Of a stretch of DNA of 64,000 nucleotides, positions 24,934 through 33,368 are shown piece after piece. A program made the position numbers and the translations under genes. Numbering within the stretch: position 1 is the first letter of the stretch; every line of letters begins with the position of its first letter. This stretch comes from Kosakonia sp. SMBL-WEM22 (GTDB taxonomy: Bacteria; Pseudomonadota; Gammaproteobacteria; Enterobacterales; Enterobacteriaceae): contig NZ_CP051488.1 in assembly GCF_014490785.1 (NCBI RefSeq), forward strand, positions 1 to 64,000, given 5' to 3'. A model generated the notes under the pieces. That model saw only the letters and a list, made by a program, of their open reading frames with translations, ran no database searches and was not told the DNA's origin.

Positions 24934-26622
24934 ATGGCAAGTTCGGAAAGTACGCCTCAATCCACGCGCTACACTGGCGCACAGCTGATTGTTCATTTAC
25001 TCGAGCGACAGGGCATCACCACCGTTACCGGCATTCCGGGCGGCACCGTGCTGCCGCTCTATGACGCGCTGAGTCAAAGCACACAGATTCGCCACATCCT
25101 GGCACGCCACGAACAGGGAGCCGGTTTTATCGCCCAGGGGATGGCGCGCACGCAGGGCAAACCGGCGGTCTGTCTCGCCTGTAGCGGGCCGGGAGCAACC
25201 AACCTGGTCACCGCCATCGCCGACGCGCGCCTCGACTCCATTCCGCTGGTCTGCATTACCGGCCAGGTGCCTGCTTCAATGATCGGCACTGACGCGTTTC
25301 AGGAAGTGGACACTTACGGCATCTCTATCCCCATCACCAAACACAACTATCTGGTCCGCGACATTGCCGAACTGCCGCAGGTGATCAGCGATGCGTTTCG
25401 CATTGCGCAGTCTGGCCGCCCTGGCCCGGTGTGGATAGATATTCCTAAAGATGTGCAGACTGCGGAGATCATCTTAAGCGAGCTGCCGGAACCGGGCGTT
25501 AAAGCCCCGGCCCCAGCGTGGAATGCGCAGGAAGTTCGTGCCGCAGCGGAGATGATCAACGCCGCGCAGCGCCCGGTGCTCTACCTGGGCGGCGGAGTAA
25601 TCAACGCGCCGCAGCAAATTCGCCTGCTGGCGGAGAAAGCCAGCCTGCCGACCACCATGACGCTGATGGCGCTCGGTATGCTGCCAAAACACCACCCGCT
25701 CTCCCTCGGCATGCTCGGCATGCACGGCGCGCGCAGCACCAACTTTATTCTGCAAGAGGCGGATCTGTTGATTGTGCTGGGCGCACGTTTTGATGACCGG
25801 GCGATTGGCAAAACCGAGCAGTTCTGCCCGAACGCGAAGATTATTCATGTCGATATCGACCGCGCCGAGCTGGGGAAAGTGAAGCAGGCACATGTCGCGA
25901 TCCAGGGCGATGTCGGTGAAGTATTGGATGTATTGATCCCGCAGATTGAGGCGAACGCGCGCCACGCCTGGCGCAACACCGTCGAACAGCTGCAAGCGGA
26001 GTTCCCTTCCTCCATTGCGCAGAACAGCGATCCCTTAAGCCACTATGGGCTGATTAACGCGGTGGCAGCCTGCGTTGATGATGAGGCGATTATCACCACC
26101 GACGTCGGACAGCATCAGATGTGGACGGCGCAGGCCTATCCGCTCAACCGCCCACGCCAGTGGCTCACCTCCGGCGGCCTCGGTACTATGGGCTTTGGCC
26201 TGCCGACGGCGATCGGCGCGGCGCTGGCGAACCCGGAGCGGAAGGTGATCTGCTTCTCCGGCGACGGCAGCCTGATGATGAATATTCAGGAGATGGCGAC
26301 GGCGGCGGAGAACAATCTCGATGTCAAAATCATCCTGATGAATAACGAGGCGCTGGGGCTGGTGCATCAGCAGCAGAGCCTGTTCTATAAATCCGGCGTC
26401 TTTGCCGCCACCTATCCAGGCATGATTAACTTTATGCAGATTGCCGCCGGGTTTGGCCTCCATACCTGCGATTTAAACGCCGCCGCCGATCCGCAGGCCG
26501 CGTTGCAGGAGATTATTGACCGCCCAGGCCCTGCGCTGGTGCATGTGCGCATCGATCCACAACAGAAAGTCTACCCGATGGTGCCGCCGGGCGCGGCGAA
26601 TACAGAAATGGTGGGGGAATAA
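24934..26622 (+). CDS. ilvB: Acetolactate synthase I large (catalytic) subunit
   Basis: This ThDP-dependent enzyme condenses two pyruvates to acetolactate, or pyruvate plus 2-oxobutyrate, in branched-chain amino-acid synthesis. The 562 residues equal E. coli IlvB. The ThDP-activating Glu is in ARHEQGAGFIAQG near 60. The FAD-binding middle domain includes LGMLGMHGARSTNF. The ThDP motif GDGSLMMNIQEMATAAENN lies near 447. SD AGAAGGA. ilvN follows after 3 nt. Confidence 0.98.
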   Translation: MASSESTPQSTRYTGAQLIVHLLERQGITTVTGIPGGTVLPLYDALSQSTQIRHILARHEQGAGFIAQGMARTQGKPAVCLACSGPGATNLVTAIADARLDSIPLVCITGQVPASMIGTDAFQEVDTYGISIPITKHNYLVRDIAELPQVISDAFRIAQSGRPGPVWIDIPKDVQTAEIILSELPEPGVKAPAPAWNAQEVRAAAEMINAAQRPVLYLGGGVINAPQQIRLLAEKASLPTTMTLMALGMLPKHHPLSLGMLGMHGARSTNFILQEADLLIVLGARFDDRAIGKTEQFCPNAKIIHVDIDRAELGKVKQAHVAIQGDVGEVLDVLIPQIEANARHAWRNTVEQLQAEFPSSIAQNSDPLSHYGLINAVAACVDDEAIITTDVGQHQMWTAQAYPLNRPRQWLTSGGLGTMGFGLPTAIGAALANPERKVICFSGDGSLMMNIQEMATAAENNLDVKIILMNNEALGLVHQQQSLFYKSGVFAATYPGMINFMQIAAGFGLHTCDLNAAADPQAALQEIIDRPGPALVHVRIDPQQKVYPMVPPGAANTEMVGE

Positions 26623-26625
26623 GCC

Positions 26626-26910
26626 ATGCAGAGCAGTGATAACGTCATTCTTGAACTCACCGTGCGTAACCACCCGGGCGTAATGACCCACGTCTGCGGG
26701 CTATTTGCCCGGCGGGCATTCAACGTGGAGGGCATTCTCTGTTTACCGCTCCAAAACGGCGAGCAGAGCCGCATCTGGCTTCAGGTCGCCAACGATCAGC
26801 GCCTCGAGCAGATGATAAGCCAGATCGACAAGCTGGAAGATGTGGTGAACATCATCCGTCATCAGAGCGATCCCGGCGTGTTCAACAAGCTGGGGCTCTT
26901 TTTTGAGTAA
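26626..26910 (+). CDS. ilvN: Acetolactate synthase I small (regulatory) subunit
   Basis: IlvN is the ACT-domain subunit that stimulates IlvB and confers valine feedback inhibition. It has 94 residues (E. coli 96). The ACT domain shows ILELTVRNHPGVMTHVCGLF and RRAFNVEGI. The 3-nt spacing to ilvB indicates an operon. In E. coli uhpABCT follows; that locus is missing here. Confidence 0.97.
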   Translation: MQSSDNVILELTVRNHPGVMTHVCGLFARRAFNVEGILCLPLQNGEQSRIWLQVANDQRLEQMISQIDKLEDVVNIIRHQSDPGVFNKLGLFFE

Positions 26911-26921
26911 GCGCTAAAGCG

Positions 26922-26947
26922 GCACGCCGCCCGTTAAGGCGGCGCGC
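26922..26947. terminator. GC-rich hairpin downstream of ilvN
   Basis: GCACGCCGCC and GGCGGCGCGC form a 10-bp stem with one mismatch and the loop CGTTAA between the convergent ilvN and a small minus-strand gene. No adjacent T-run is present, so it is more a 3' stabiliser than a full terminator. Confidence 0.45.
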
Positions 26948-26953
26948 TACACG

Positions 26954-27064
26954 CTATTTTTTGCGCGGCAGCGGAGTGCTGAGGTAGTAGCGCGACTTCT
27001 TATTGGTTCTCACGCCGAAGACCACCAGCGCTGCGATAAACAGAATATAACCGATATAAGACAT
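26954..27064 (-). CDS. Small single-span membrane protein, unnamed
   Basis: This is a 36-codon ORF starting MSYIGYILFIAALVVFGVRT, one predicted TM helix, followed by a basic tail with KKSRYY and a PRKK end. Its ATG overlaps the stop of the large upstream gene (TAATG), a strong sign of translational coupling. I do not recognise the family. The layout (short N-out segment, TM, Lys/Arg-rich C-tail) fits small inner-membrane regulators. The coupling suggests that it works with the 677-residue protein. Confidence 0.6.
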   Translation of the reverse strand: MSYIGYILFIAALVVFGVRTNKKSRYYLSTPLPRKK

Positions 27065-29097
27065 TACTCATCCTCCAGTATGCCAAGCTTGCCCAGGAGT
27101 TCCACTTGCCACTCGGGTGCCCTTTTTCTATCCCGCTTCGCCAGGAAGCGAACCACTAAAAAGTTAACGTAGCGCGATTCGAAGAACTGCTGCATTTTTT
27201 GGTAGTGCTCGTCTGGCCAAAGCTCGATGGCATAGTTGATCCAGCGGATAAACAGCCAGACATTTTTACGCATACCGCCGCGCTGGTTCAGCACGCCAAA
27301 CGCGTAGAGATAGGCGATATAGGCTCGCTTCTCCTCTTCAACACGCGCCTCAAGCAGCACCTCCGCACACACTTTTTCCACCGCCAGCCGCTGATGCTCC
27401 GCATCAGGGGACCAGAAGAGCGCGCAGGCATAATCATAATGCGCCAGCGCGTGGCCGCGGCGAGTCGCCTCCTCTAACAACGTCAGGCGCTCCGGCAGCG
27501 TAGCACTCTCGTTTTGCGCTTCCAGAATGCGGCTTTTACGGAACAGCGCTTCCGGCGAGCGGTTCTGGCAGGCGCGATCAAGCATTGCAGCCGCCGTCTC
27601 TGCGGAGGGGGTAATCAGCAAGTTGGTCGCCGCAACCGGAGCCAGGCCACTGTGAATATCGCTTAACAGCAGCAGAGCGGGGATCACGTCATGTTCGGCG
27701 AGCAGGGTTAAAAACGCCTGCGCCTGCGCTTTCTGCTGGAAGAAGCAGAGACGGTTGAGCAGCACGTTCAGCTTGTCCGGCCCGATGCGATCCTTTGTCT
27801 GCTTCAGGCGCACAAGCCACGGCTCCGCCGGACCAGGAAGATGCACACCTTCCAGCGTCTGCAAACGCAAATAGGCGCTTAGCAGCAGCTCGGTGTCGTT
27901 TTCGCAGCGCGCGCCGGTCAGCGCGATATAGCGCGGGAAGAGCCCCTTCTCATCTTGCAGCGCGTACTCTTTATGGCACAGCACCGACAGCAGCCAGAAG
28001 AGTAATGCCCCTTCCTGGGCAAACAGCAAGCGGACTGAACCGTGGTTGAGCATAAACTCAATACTTTCATAAATGCGCCGTGCGAAAAGCGGGCTATGGG
28101 CGTAGAAAGTGTAATCGTCGTCCAGCAGGAAATGGACGTAGGTGTCCAGGCAGGTGAGGTGCAGCGCCGCCTTATCTTCCGGCTCCATCGGCAGGGCCAG
28201 CATCTGCTGGAACTCCTCATCGAATGCGCCGATCGCTTTGCCGCTGTGCTTATCGGGCCAGTGCTCGGGATTACCGAGCTTATCCAGCCACTTCACGCTG
28301 TAGAGTTTGTTGCGCTTAAGCTCCGGCAGCACGGTGCAGTAGTTACTGGCTAAAAAGTTATCGATGGCGAGATGCTCATCATCGCCATACCAGCGCGGGT
28401 AGAGGTAATAGATAAACTGCTCGCGCACCGGCATGCTTTGTGGGTCGCACTCAAGCGCGCGGTTGAGCCAGTAAAGCGGCGGCATCTCCGCTTCCTGCTC
28501 ATCGGCGACGGGCAGACCGGTGTAAATCGGCTCACTGGAGAGCGGTAAACCGCCTTTTTCGCGGGCGAAGGCCAGCGCCGCGTCTGAATAAGCGTTCAGA
28601 TCGAGCGCTATCGGCTGATGCGGCTCCTCGAACCACGCGGGTTGATTAAAGTGCCCGCTCGCCGTCAGCAGTAAATAATAGAGCCAGGACGTCTGGTTAT
28701 TCAGGGAGATCGCTTTTGCCGCCCAGTAAAACAGCAGATCGCTGCTGATGCGGGCGCGGCTCCACTGGGTTGCGGTCACCCGGTCTGCGTAATGGCCGCC
28801 GCGCGCGTCACCAGCAATGTTAAGCCAGCGCTGCGCCAACATCGCACAGGGATAGTGGGCCTGCGGCTGCTGCTGATGCCAGGCAGTCAGTAGCTCAACA
28901 ATCTTCTTCTCGCTAAACAGCTGCGGGGTAAAGAGAAAGGTGTACTGGCTGATGATGGGAAAAAACGCATCATCGCGATCCTGCTGCCAGCGGGCCTCGG
29001 CGGCCGCATAGTAGCGGGTAAGGGCTTCAAACTCCCCGGCCTGCATCAAATCGCGCAGCTGCTGGCGGACAGAAAAAATCTCATCCAGTGAAATCAT
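27064..29097 (-). CDS. Large helical-repeat protein (possible DUF4034), function unknown
   Basis: This 677-residue soluble protein is rich in Leu, Ala and aromatic residues with helix-pair spacing. An N-terminal half (1-310) reads like a DUF4034-type domain (FFPIISQYTFLF, LLTAWHQQQPQAHYPCAMLAQ, YYLYPRWYGDDEH). A C-terminal half has Sel1/TPR-like units (RRGHALAHYDYACALFW near 560). There is no signal peptide, TM segment or catalytic motif that I can see. The DUF assignment is tentative. It starts at 29097 and its stop codon overlaps the small membrane ORF. It is placed where E. coli has uhp/ade genes. Confidence 0.8.
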   Translation of the reverse strand: MISLDEIFSVRQQLRDLMQAGEFEALTRYYAAAEARWQQDRDDAFFPIISQYTFLFTPQLFSEKKIVELLTAWHQQQPQAHYPCAMLAQRWLNIAGDARGGHYADRVTATQWSRARISSDLLFYWAAKAISLNNQTSWLYYLLLTASGHFNQPAWFEEPHQPIALDLNAYSDAALAFAREKGGLPLSSEPIYTGLPVADEQEAEMPPLYWLNRALECDPQSMPVREQFIYYLYPRWYGDDEHLAIDNFLASNYCTVLPELKRNKLYSVKWLDKLGNPEHWPDKHSGKAIGAFDEEFQQMLALPMEPEDKAALHLTCLDTYVHFLLDDDYTFYAHSPLFARRIYESIEFMLNHGSVRLLFAQEGALLFWLLSVLCHKEYALQDEKGLFPRYIALTGARCENDTELLLSAYLRLQTLEGVHLPGPAEPWLVRLKQTKDRIGPDKLNVLLNRLCFFQQKAQAQAFLTLLAEHDVIPALLLLSDIHSGLAPVAATNLLITPSAETAAAMLDRACQNRSPEALFRKSRILEAQNESATLPERLTLLEEATRRGHALAHYDYACALFWSPDAEHQRLAVEKVCAEVLLEARVEEEKRAYIAYLYAFGVLNQRGGMRKNVWLFIRWINYAIELWPDEHYQKMQQFFESRYVNFLVVRFLAKRDRKRAPEWQVELLGKLGILEDE

Positions 29098-29253
29098 GGT
29101 GCCTCATAAGGGAGATGTAAGAAAAATGTTGCCCATTGTCCAGAAAAAAGCGGCAGGAACAAACCCCTGATTTAGGTGTTTGAGCGCACTTAGCGCTGTT
29201 AGTCGACGCCGTTTTGCCCGTATGATGAGCCTCTTTTCGCTGCGGGAGAACGT

Positions 29254-29706
29254 ATGATCTGGTTGATGCTGGCCACGCTGGTGGTGGTCTTTGTGATTGG
29301 TTTTCGGGTGTTAACCTCCGATTCCCGCCGTGCGATCCGCCGTCTTACCGATCGGCTGAATATTCAACCCGTGCCGGTGGAGTCGATGATTGATCAGATG
29401 GGCAAAACCGCAGGCAACGAATTTCTGCGCTACTTAGCGCGTCCCGATGAGGCGCACCTGCAAAACGCGGCGCAGCTGCTGCTGATCTGGCAGGTGGCGA
29501 TTGTCGATAGCGGTGAGCAAAATTTTCACTACTGGCACCGTCTGATGCAGAAAGCGCGGCTTGCGGCACCGATTACCGATGCGCAATTACGCCTGGTGCT
29601 CGGCTTTCTGCGTGAAATCGATCCGGATAAAGCCGAACTGAGCAATTTCCAGATGCGCTATAACGCGCTCTTCGCCCCGCAAGAGGGTGTCTACTGGCTG
29701 CAGTGA
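29254..29706 (+). CDS. yicN: DUF1198 membrane-anchored protein YicN
   Basis: This 150-residue homologue of E. coli YicN has one N-terminal TM (MIWLMLATLVVVFVIGFRVL) and a helical cytoplasmic domain with IQPVPVESMIDQMGK and LRYLARPDEAHLQNAAQ. The function is unknown. The SD GGGAG precedes the ATG. It lies upstream of nepI, as in E. coli. Confidence 0.93.
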   Translation: MIWLMLATLVVVFVIGFRVLTSDSRRAIRRLTDRLNIQPVPVESMIDQMGKTAGNEFLRYLARPDEAHLQNAAQLLLIWQVAIVDSGEQNFHYWHRLMQKARLAAPITDAQLRLVLGFLREIDPDKAELSNFQMRYNALFAPQEGVYWLQ

Positions 29707-29789
29707 GAGTTGCTGAATTGTTAATTGCGTCACACTTTATGAATGTTACACTGCGCGACTTTCACGTTTAACAATTAAGCAGGTAATCA

Positions 29790-30977
29790 ATGAGTGAGCA
29801 AAGTATGGCGCAATCTTCAGCCGATCCGGTCACGCGGCCGAACTGGTCCGCCGTTTTCGCCGTGGCCTTCTGTGTAGCATGCTTGATCACCGTTGAGTTT
29901 CTGCCGGTCAGCCTGCTGACGCCAATGGCGTTGGATCTGGGTGTCTCCGAAGGGCTTGCCGGGCAAACCGTCACCGTGACCGCCTTTGTGGCGATGTTCG
30001 CCAGCCTCTTTATCACCAGCATCATTCGCACCACCGACCGCCGCTATGTGGTCTTCGCCTTTGCGCTGCTGCTGACCCTCTCCTGCCTGCTGGTCTCGTT
30101 TGCCACCAGTTTTACCCTGCTGTTAATCGGGCGTGCCTGTCTTGGGCTGGCGCTCGGCGGCTTCTGGGCGATGTCCGCCTCGCTGACCATGCGTTTAGTG
30201 CCGATGCGCACGGTGCCGAAAGCGCTGTCGGTTATCTTTGGCGCGGTGTCGATTGCGCTGGTGATTGCCGCGCCGCTGGGCAGTTTTCTTGGCGGGATTA
30301 TCGGCTGGCGTAACGTCTTTAACGGCGCAGCGCTGATGGGCGTGGCCTGCATTATCTGGGTGTGGATGGCGCTGCCGTCGCTGCCCGGGCAGACCGAGCA
30401 GCATCAGAATATGTTTGGCCTGCTGAAACGCCCCGGCGTTACGGCGGGGATGCTGGCGATTTTTATGGTTTTCGCCGGGCAGTTCTCCTTCTTTACCTAC
30501 ATTCGCCCGGTCTATACGACCCTCGCCGGATTCAGTGTTGATGGGCTGACGCTGGTGCTGCTCAGTTTCGGTATCGCCAGCTTTGTCGGTACCTCGTTCT
30601 CGTCGGTGGTGATGAAGCGCTCGGTGAAAATGACGCTGGCCCTTGCGCCGCTGACGCTGGCGATAAGCGCGCTGGTGCTGATTTTGTGGGGCAACGATAA
30701 GGTCGTGGCGGCAGGAATTGCCATTGTCTGGGGGCTGGGCTTCGCCCTGATTCCGGTGGGCTGGTCAACGTGGATCACCCGTACCCTTGCCGACCAGGCA
30801 GAGAAGGCTGGTTCAATTCAGGTGGCGGTTATTCAATTGGCGAATACCTGCGGCGCGGCGATTGGCGGTTTCGCCCTCGATCATTACGGACTGCTCTCGC
30901 CGTTAATGCTCTCCGGCGGCCTGATGCTGCTCACCGCGCTGCTGGTGGCGGCCAAAGTGAAGGTCAAATCAGCCTAA
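29790..30977 (+). CDS. nepI: Purine ribonucleoside efflux pump NepI
   Basis: NepI is an MFS exporter (12 TM) of inosine, guanosine and related purine nucleosides. The 395 residues fit E. coli NepI (396). The protein starts MSEQSMAQSSADPVTRPNWS. TM1 has CVACLITVEFLPVSLLTPMA. RACLGLALGGFWAMSASLTM and GWSTWITRTLADQAEKAGS are family hallmarks. A large BIME array follows directly. nlpA, which follows nepI in E. coli, is missing. Confidence 0.95.
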   Translation: MSEQSMAQSSADPVTRPNWSAVFAVAFCVACLITVEFLPVSLLTPMALDLGVSEGLAGQTVTVTAFVAMFASLFITSIIRTTDRRYVVFAFALLLTLSCLLVSFATSFTLLLIGRACLGLALGGFWAMSASLTMRLVPMRTVPKALSVIFGAVSIALVIAAPLGSFLGGIIGWRNVFNGAALMGVACIIWVWMALPSLPGQTEQHQNMFGLLKRPGVTAGMLAIFMVFAGQFSFFTYIRPVYTTLAGFSVDGLTLVLLSFGIASFVGTSFSSVVMKRSVKMTLALAPLTLAISALVLILWGNDKVVAAGIAIVWGLGFALIPVGWSTWITRTLADQAEKAGSIQVAVIQLANTCGAAIGGFALDHYGLLSPLMLSGGLMLLTALLVAAKVKVKSA

Positions 30978-30984
30978 ACGCCGC

Positions 30985-32356
30985 TTTATGCCGGGTGGCG
31001 CTGCGCTTACCCGGCCTACGGTTCCTGCCTGATGCACTACTTCGTAGGCCCGATAAGGCGCAGCCGCCATCGGGCAATGTGCCGGGCGGTGCTTCGCTTA
31101 CCCGGCCTACGGCTTCTGCCTGATGCACTATTGCGTAGGCCCGATAAGGCGCAGCCGCCATCGGGCATTGTGCCGGGTGGCGCTGCGCTTACCCGGCCTA
31201 CGGTTCCTGCCTGATGCACTACTTCGTAGGCCCGATAAGGCGCAGCCGCCATCGGGCATTGTGCCGGGTGGCGCTGCGCTTACCCGGCCTACGGCTTCTG
31301 CCTGATGCACTATTGCGTAGGCCCGATAAGGCGCAGCCGCCATCGGGCATTGTGCCGGGTGGCGCTGCGCTTACCCGGCCTACGGTTCCTGCCTGATGCA
31401 CTATTGCGTATGCCCGATAAGGCGCAGCCGCCATCGGGCAATGTGCCGGGCGGTGCTTCGCTTACCCGGCCTACGGCTTCTGCCTGATGCACTATTGCGT
31501 AGGCCCGATAAGGCGCAGCCGCCATCGGGCAATGTGCCGGGCGGTGCTTCGCTTACCCGGCCTACGGTGCCTGCCTGATGCACTACTTCGTAGGCCCGAT
31601 AAGGCGCAGCCGCCATCGGGCAATGTGCCGGGTGGTGCTTCGCTTACCCGGCCTACGGCTTCTGCCTGATGCACTATTGCGTAGGCCCGATAAGGCGCAG
31701 CCGCCATCGGGCAATATGCCGGGCGGTGCTTCGCTTACCCGGCCTACGGCTTCTGCCTGATGCACTATTGCGTAGGCCCGATAAGGCGCAGCCGCCATCG
31801 GGCAATGTGCCGGGCGGTGCTTCGCTTACCCGGCCTACGGCTTCTGCCTGATGCACTACTGCGTAGGCCCGATAAGGCGCAGCCGCCATCGGGCATTGTG
31901 CCGGGTGGCGCTGCGCTTACCCGGCCTACGGTTCCTGCCTGATGCACTACTTCGTAGGCCCGATAAGGCGCAGCCGCCATCGGGCATTGTGCCGGGTGGC
32001 GCTGCGCTTACCCGGCCTACGGTGCCTGCCTGATGCACTACTTCGTAGGCCCGATAAGGCGCAGCCGCCATCGGGCAATATGCCGGGCGGTGCTTCGCTT
32101 ACCCGGCCTACGGCTTCTGCCTGATGCACTATTGCGTATGCCCGATAAGGCGCAGCCGCCATCGGGCAATGTGCCGGGTGGCGCTGCGCTTACCCGGCCT
32201 ACGGCTTCTGCCTGATGCACTATTGCGTAGGCCCGATAAGGCGCAGCCGCCATCGGGCAATGTGCCGGGTGGCGCTGCGCTTACCCGGCCTACGGCTTCT
32301 GCCTGATGCACTATTGCGTAGGCCCGATAAGGCGCAGCCGCCATCGGGCAATATGC
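30985..32356. repeat. BIME array: 15 tandem 91-bp REP-pair units
   Basis: Two REP palindromes in opposite orientation alternate: GCCGGGTGGCGCTGCGCTTA (then CCCGGCCTACG) and CGTAGGCCCGATAAGGCGCA (then GCCGCCATCGGGCA). Together with linkers they form a unit of exactly 91 bp, repeated 15 times with substitutions but no length change. Two main variants of the first REP (TGGCGCTGCG or CGGTGCTTCG) are mixed along the array. It lies between the convergent genes nepI and yicL. E. coli BIMEs bind gyrase, IHF or Pol I and protect or terminate mRNAs. Short ORFs in it are artefacts. Confidence 0.95.
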
Positions 32357-32365
32357 CGATATTTG

Positions 32366-33268
32366 TTATGCGGCGCGCACCCTGCGGCGTGAATCCAGCG
32401 CGATAAGCAACACCGACGAGACAATCAGCAGCGTGCCGAGCCAGTCCGGCAGCGTAAAGACCACGCCGAGCAGCGCTACCGATAGCAGGGCACTGCTGAG
32501 CGGTTCGGCGCAGCTTAAAATGCTCGCTTTCGAGCCGCCAATCATCTGCGCCCCCTTCAGATAGAGGCTGAACGTCACCGCCGTGCCAATCACCACCAGA
32601 TAGAAAAAGGCGATCAACAGCGCGCCGTCGATCACAAAGTCACTCCCCTGCCCGGCATAGAACGGCGTCAGCATTAACCCTGCCAGCAACATACTCCAGC
32701 CGACAATCGGCAGCGTGCCGTAGCGGGCAATCAGCGCCGAAGGGTAAGTAGTGTAAAACGCGGCGGAAAAGGCGGAAATAATCCCCCATACCAGCGCGCC
32801 GGAGGAGATAGAGAGTGAGGTGAGATTGCCGTGCGTCACCAGCAGGAAGGTGCCGATTAACGAGGTCATGATCGCCGCTGAGACCAGCAGCGTCGGCCGC
32901 GCTTTGCGTACCAGCGCAAACCACGCGACGATAATCGTCGGCGAGAGGAATTGCAGCACCGTGGCGGTGGCGGCGTTGGATTTCTCGATGGTCACCAGGA
33001 AGCTCAGTTGCACCACCATCGCACCAAACAGCGAGAAGAAGAGCAGGCTCAGCGCGTCTTTACGGTTTTTCAGAATGGTAAAAATCTTGTCGCCGTGGAA
33101 AAACGACAGCGTAAGCAGGATCACACCGGTAAACAGCAGGCGCGTCATGGTTAACCACTGCGCAGAGATGGTGCTCTTCTCCATAATAAACTGCGCGCAT
33201 ACGCCGGAACTGCCCCACAACACTGCCGCTGCGAGCACGCAGAGCATCCCTTTTTTCATCGAACTCAT
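32366..33268 (-). CDS. yicL: EamA-family inner-membrane transporter YicL
   Basis: This 300-residue protein has ten TM segments and two EamA repeats, highly similar to E. coli YicL: KGMLCVLAAAVLWGSSGVCA, TVLQFLSPTIIVAWFALVRK, YTTYPSALIARYGTLPIVGW, and ASILSCAEPLSSALLSVALL. The C-terminal end RRRVRAA is positive. The substrate is unknown. It is the last conserved gene before the accessory region that reaches selC. Three near-start codons (MSSMKKGM) leave the exact start open by a few residues. Confidence 0.94.
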   Translation of the reverse strand: MSSMKKGMLCVLAAAVLWGSSGVCAQFIMEKSTISAQWLTMTRLLFTGVILLTLSFFHGDKIFTILKNRKDALSLLFFSLFGAMVVQLSFLVTIEKSNAATATVLQFLSPTIIVAWFALVRKARPTLLVSAAIMTSLIGTFLLVTHGNLTSLSISSGALVWGIISAFSAAFYTTYPSALIARYGTLPIVGWSMLLAGLMLTPFYAGQGSDFVIDGALLIAFFYLVVIGTAVTFSLYLKGAQMIGGSKASILSCAEPLSSALLSVALLGVVFTLPDWLGTLLIVSSVLLIALDSRRRVRAA

Positions 33269-33368
33269 CGCTAACCCGTTGATAACTTATTAACAGGTCA
33301 AGAAGCATAACACAGGCCCGGGCGGGAACCGGAGGCGGCTTGAGGGGAACCGCCCCCGGGTTGTCACC

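Noticed and set aside
30985..32356. Regular repeats that could suggest a CRISPR array
   Set aside because: Both halves of each unit are conserved REP palindromes, there are no unique spacers, and no cas genes are present.
31032..32406. Series of 60-71 codon ORFs on both strands every 91 bp
   Set aside because: They are frames inside the BIME units; they repeat with the unit, change register because 91 is not a multiple of three, and have no SD. They are not genes.
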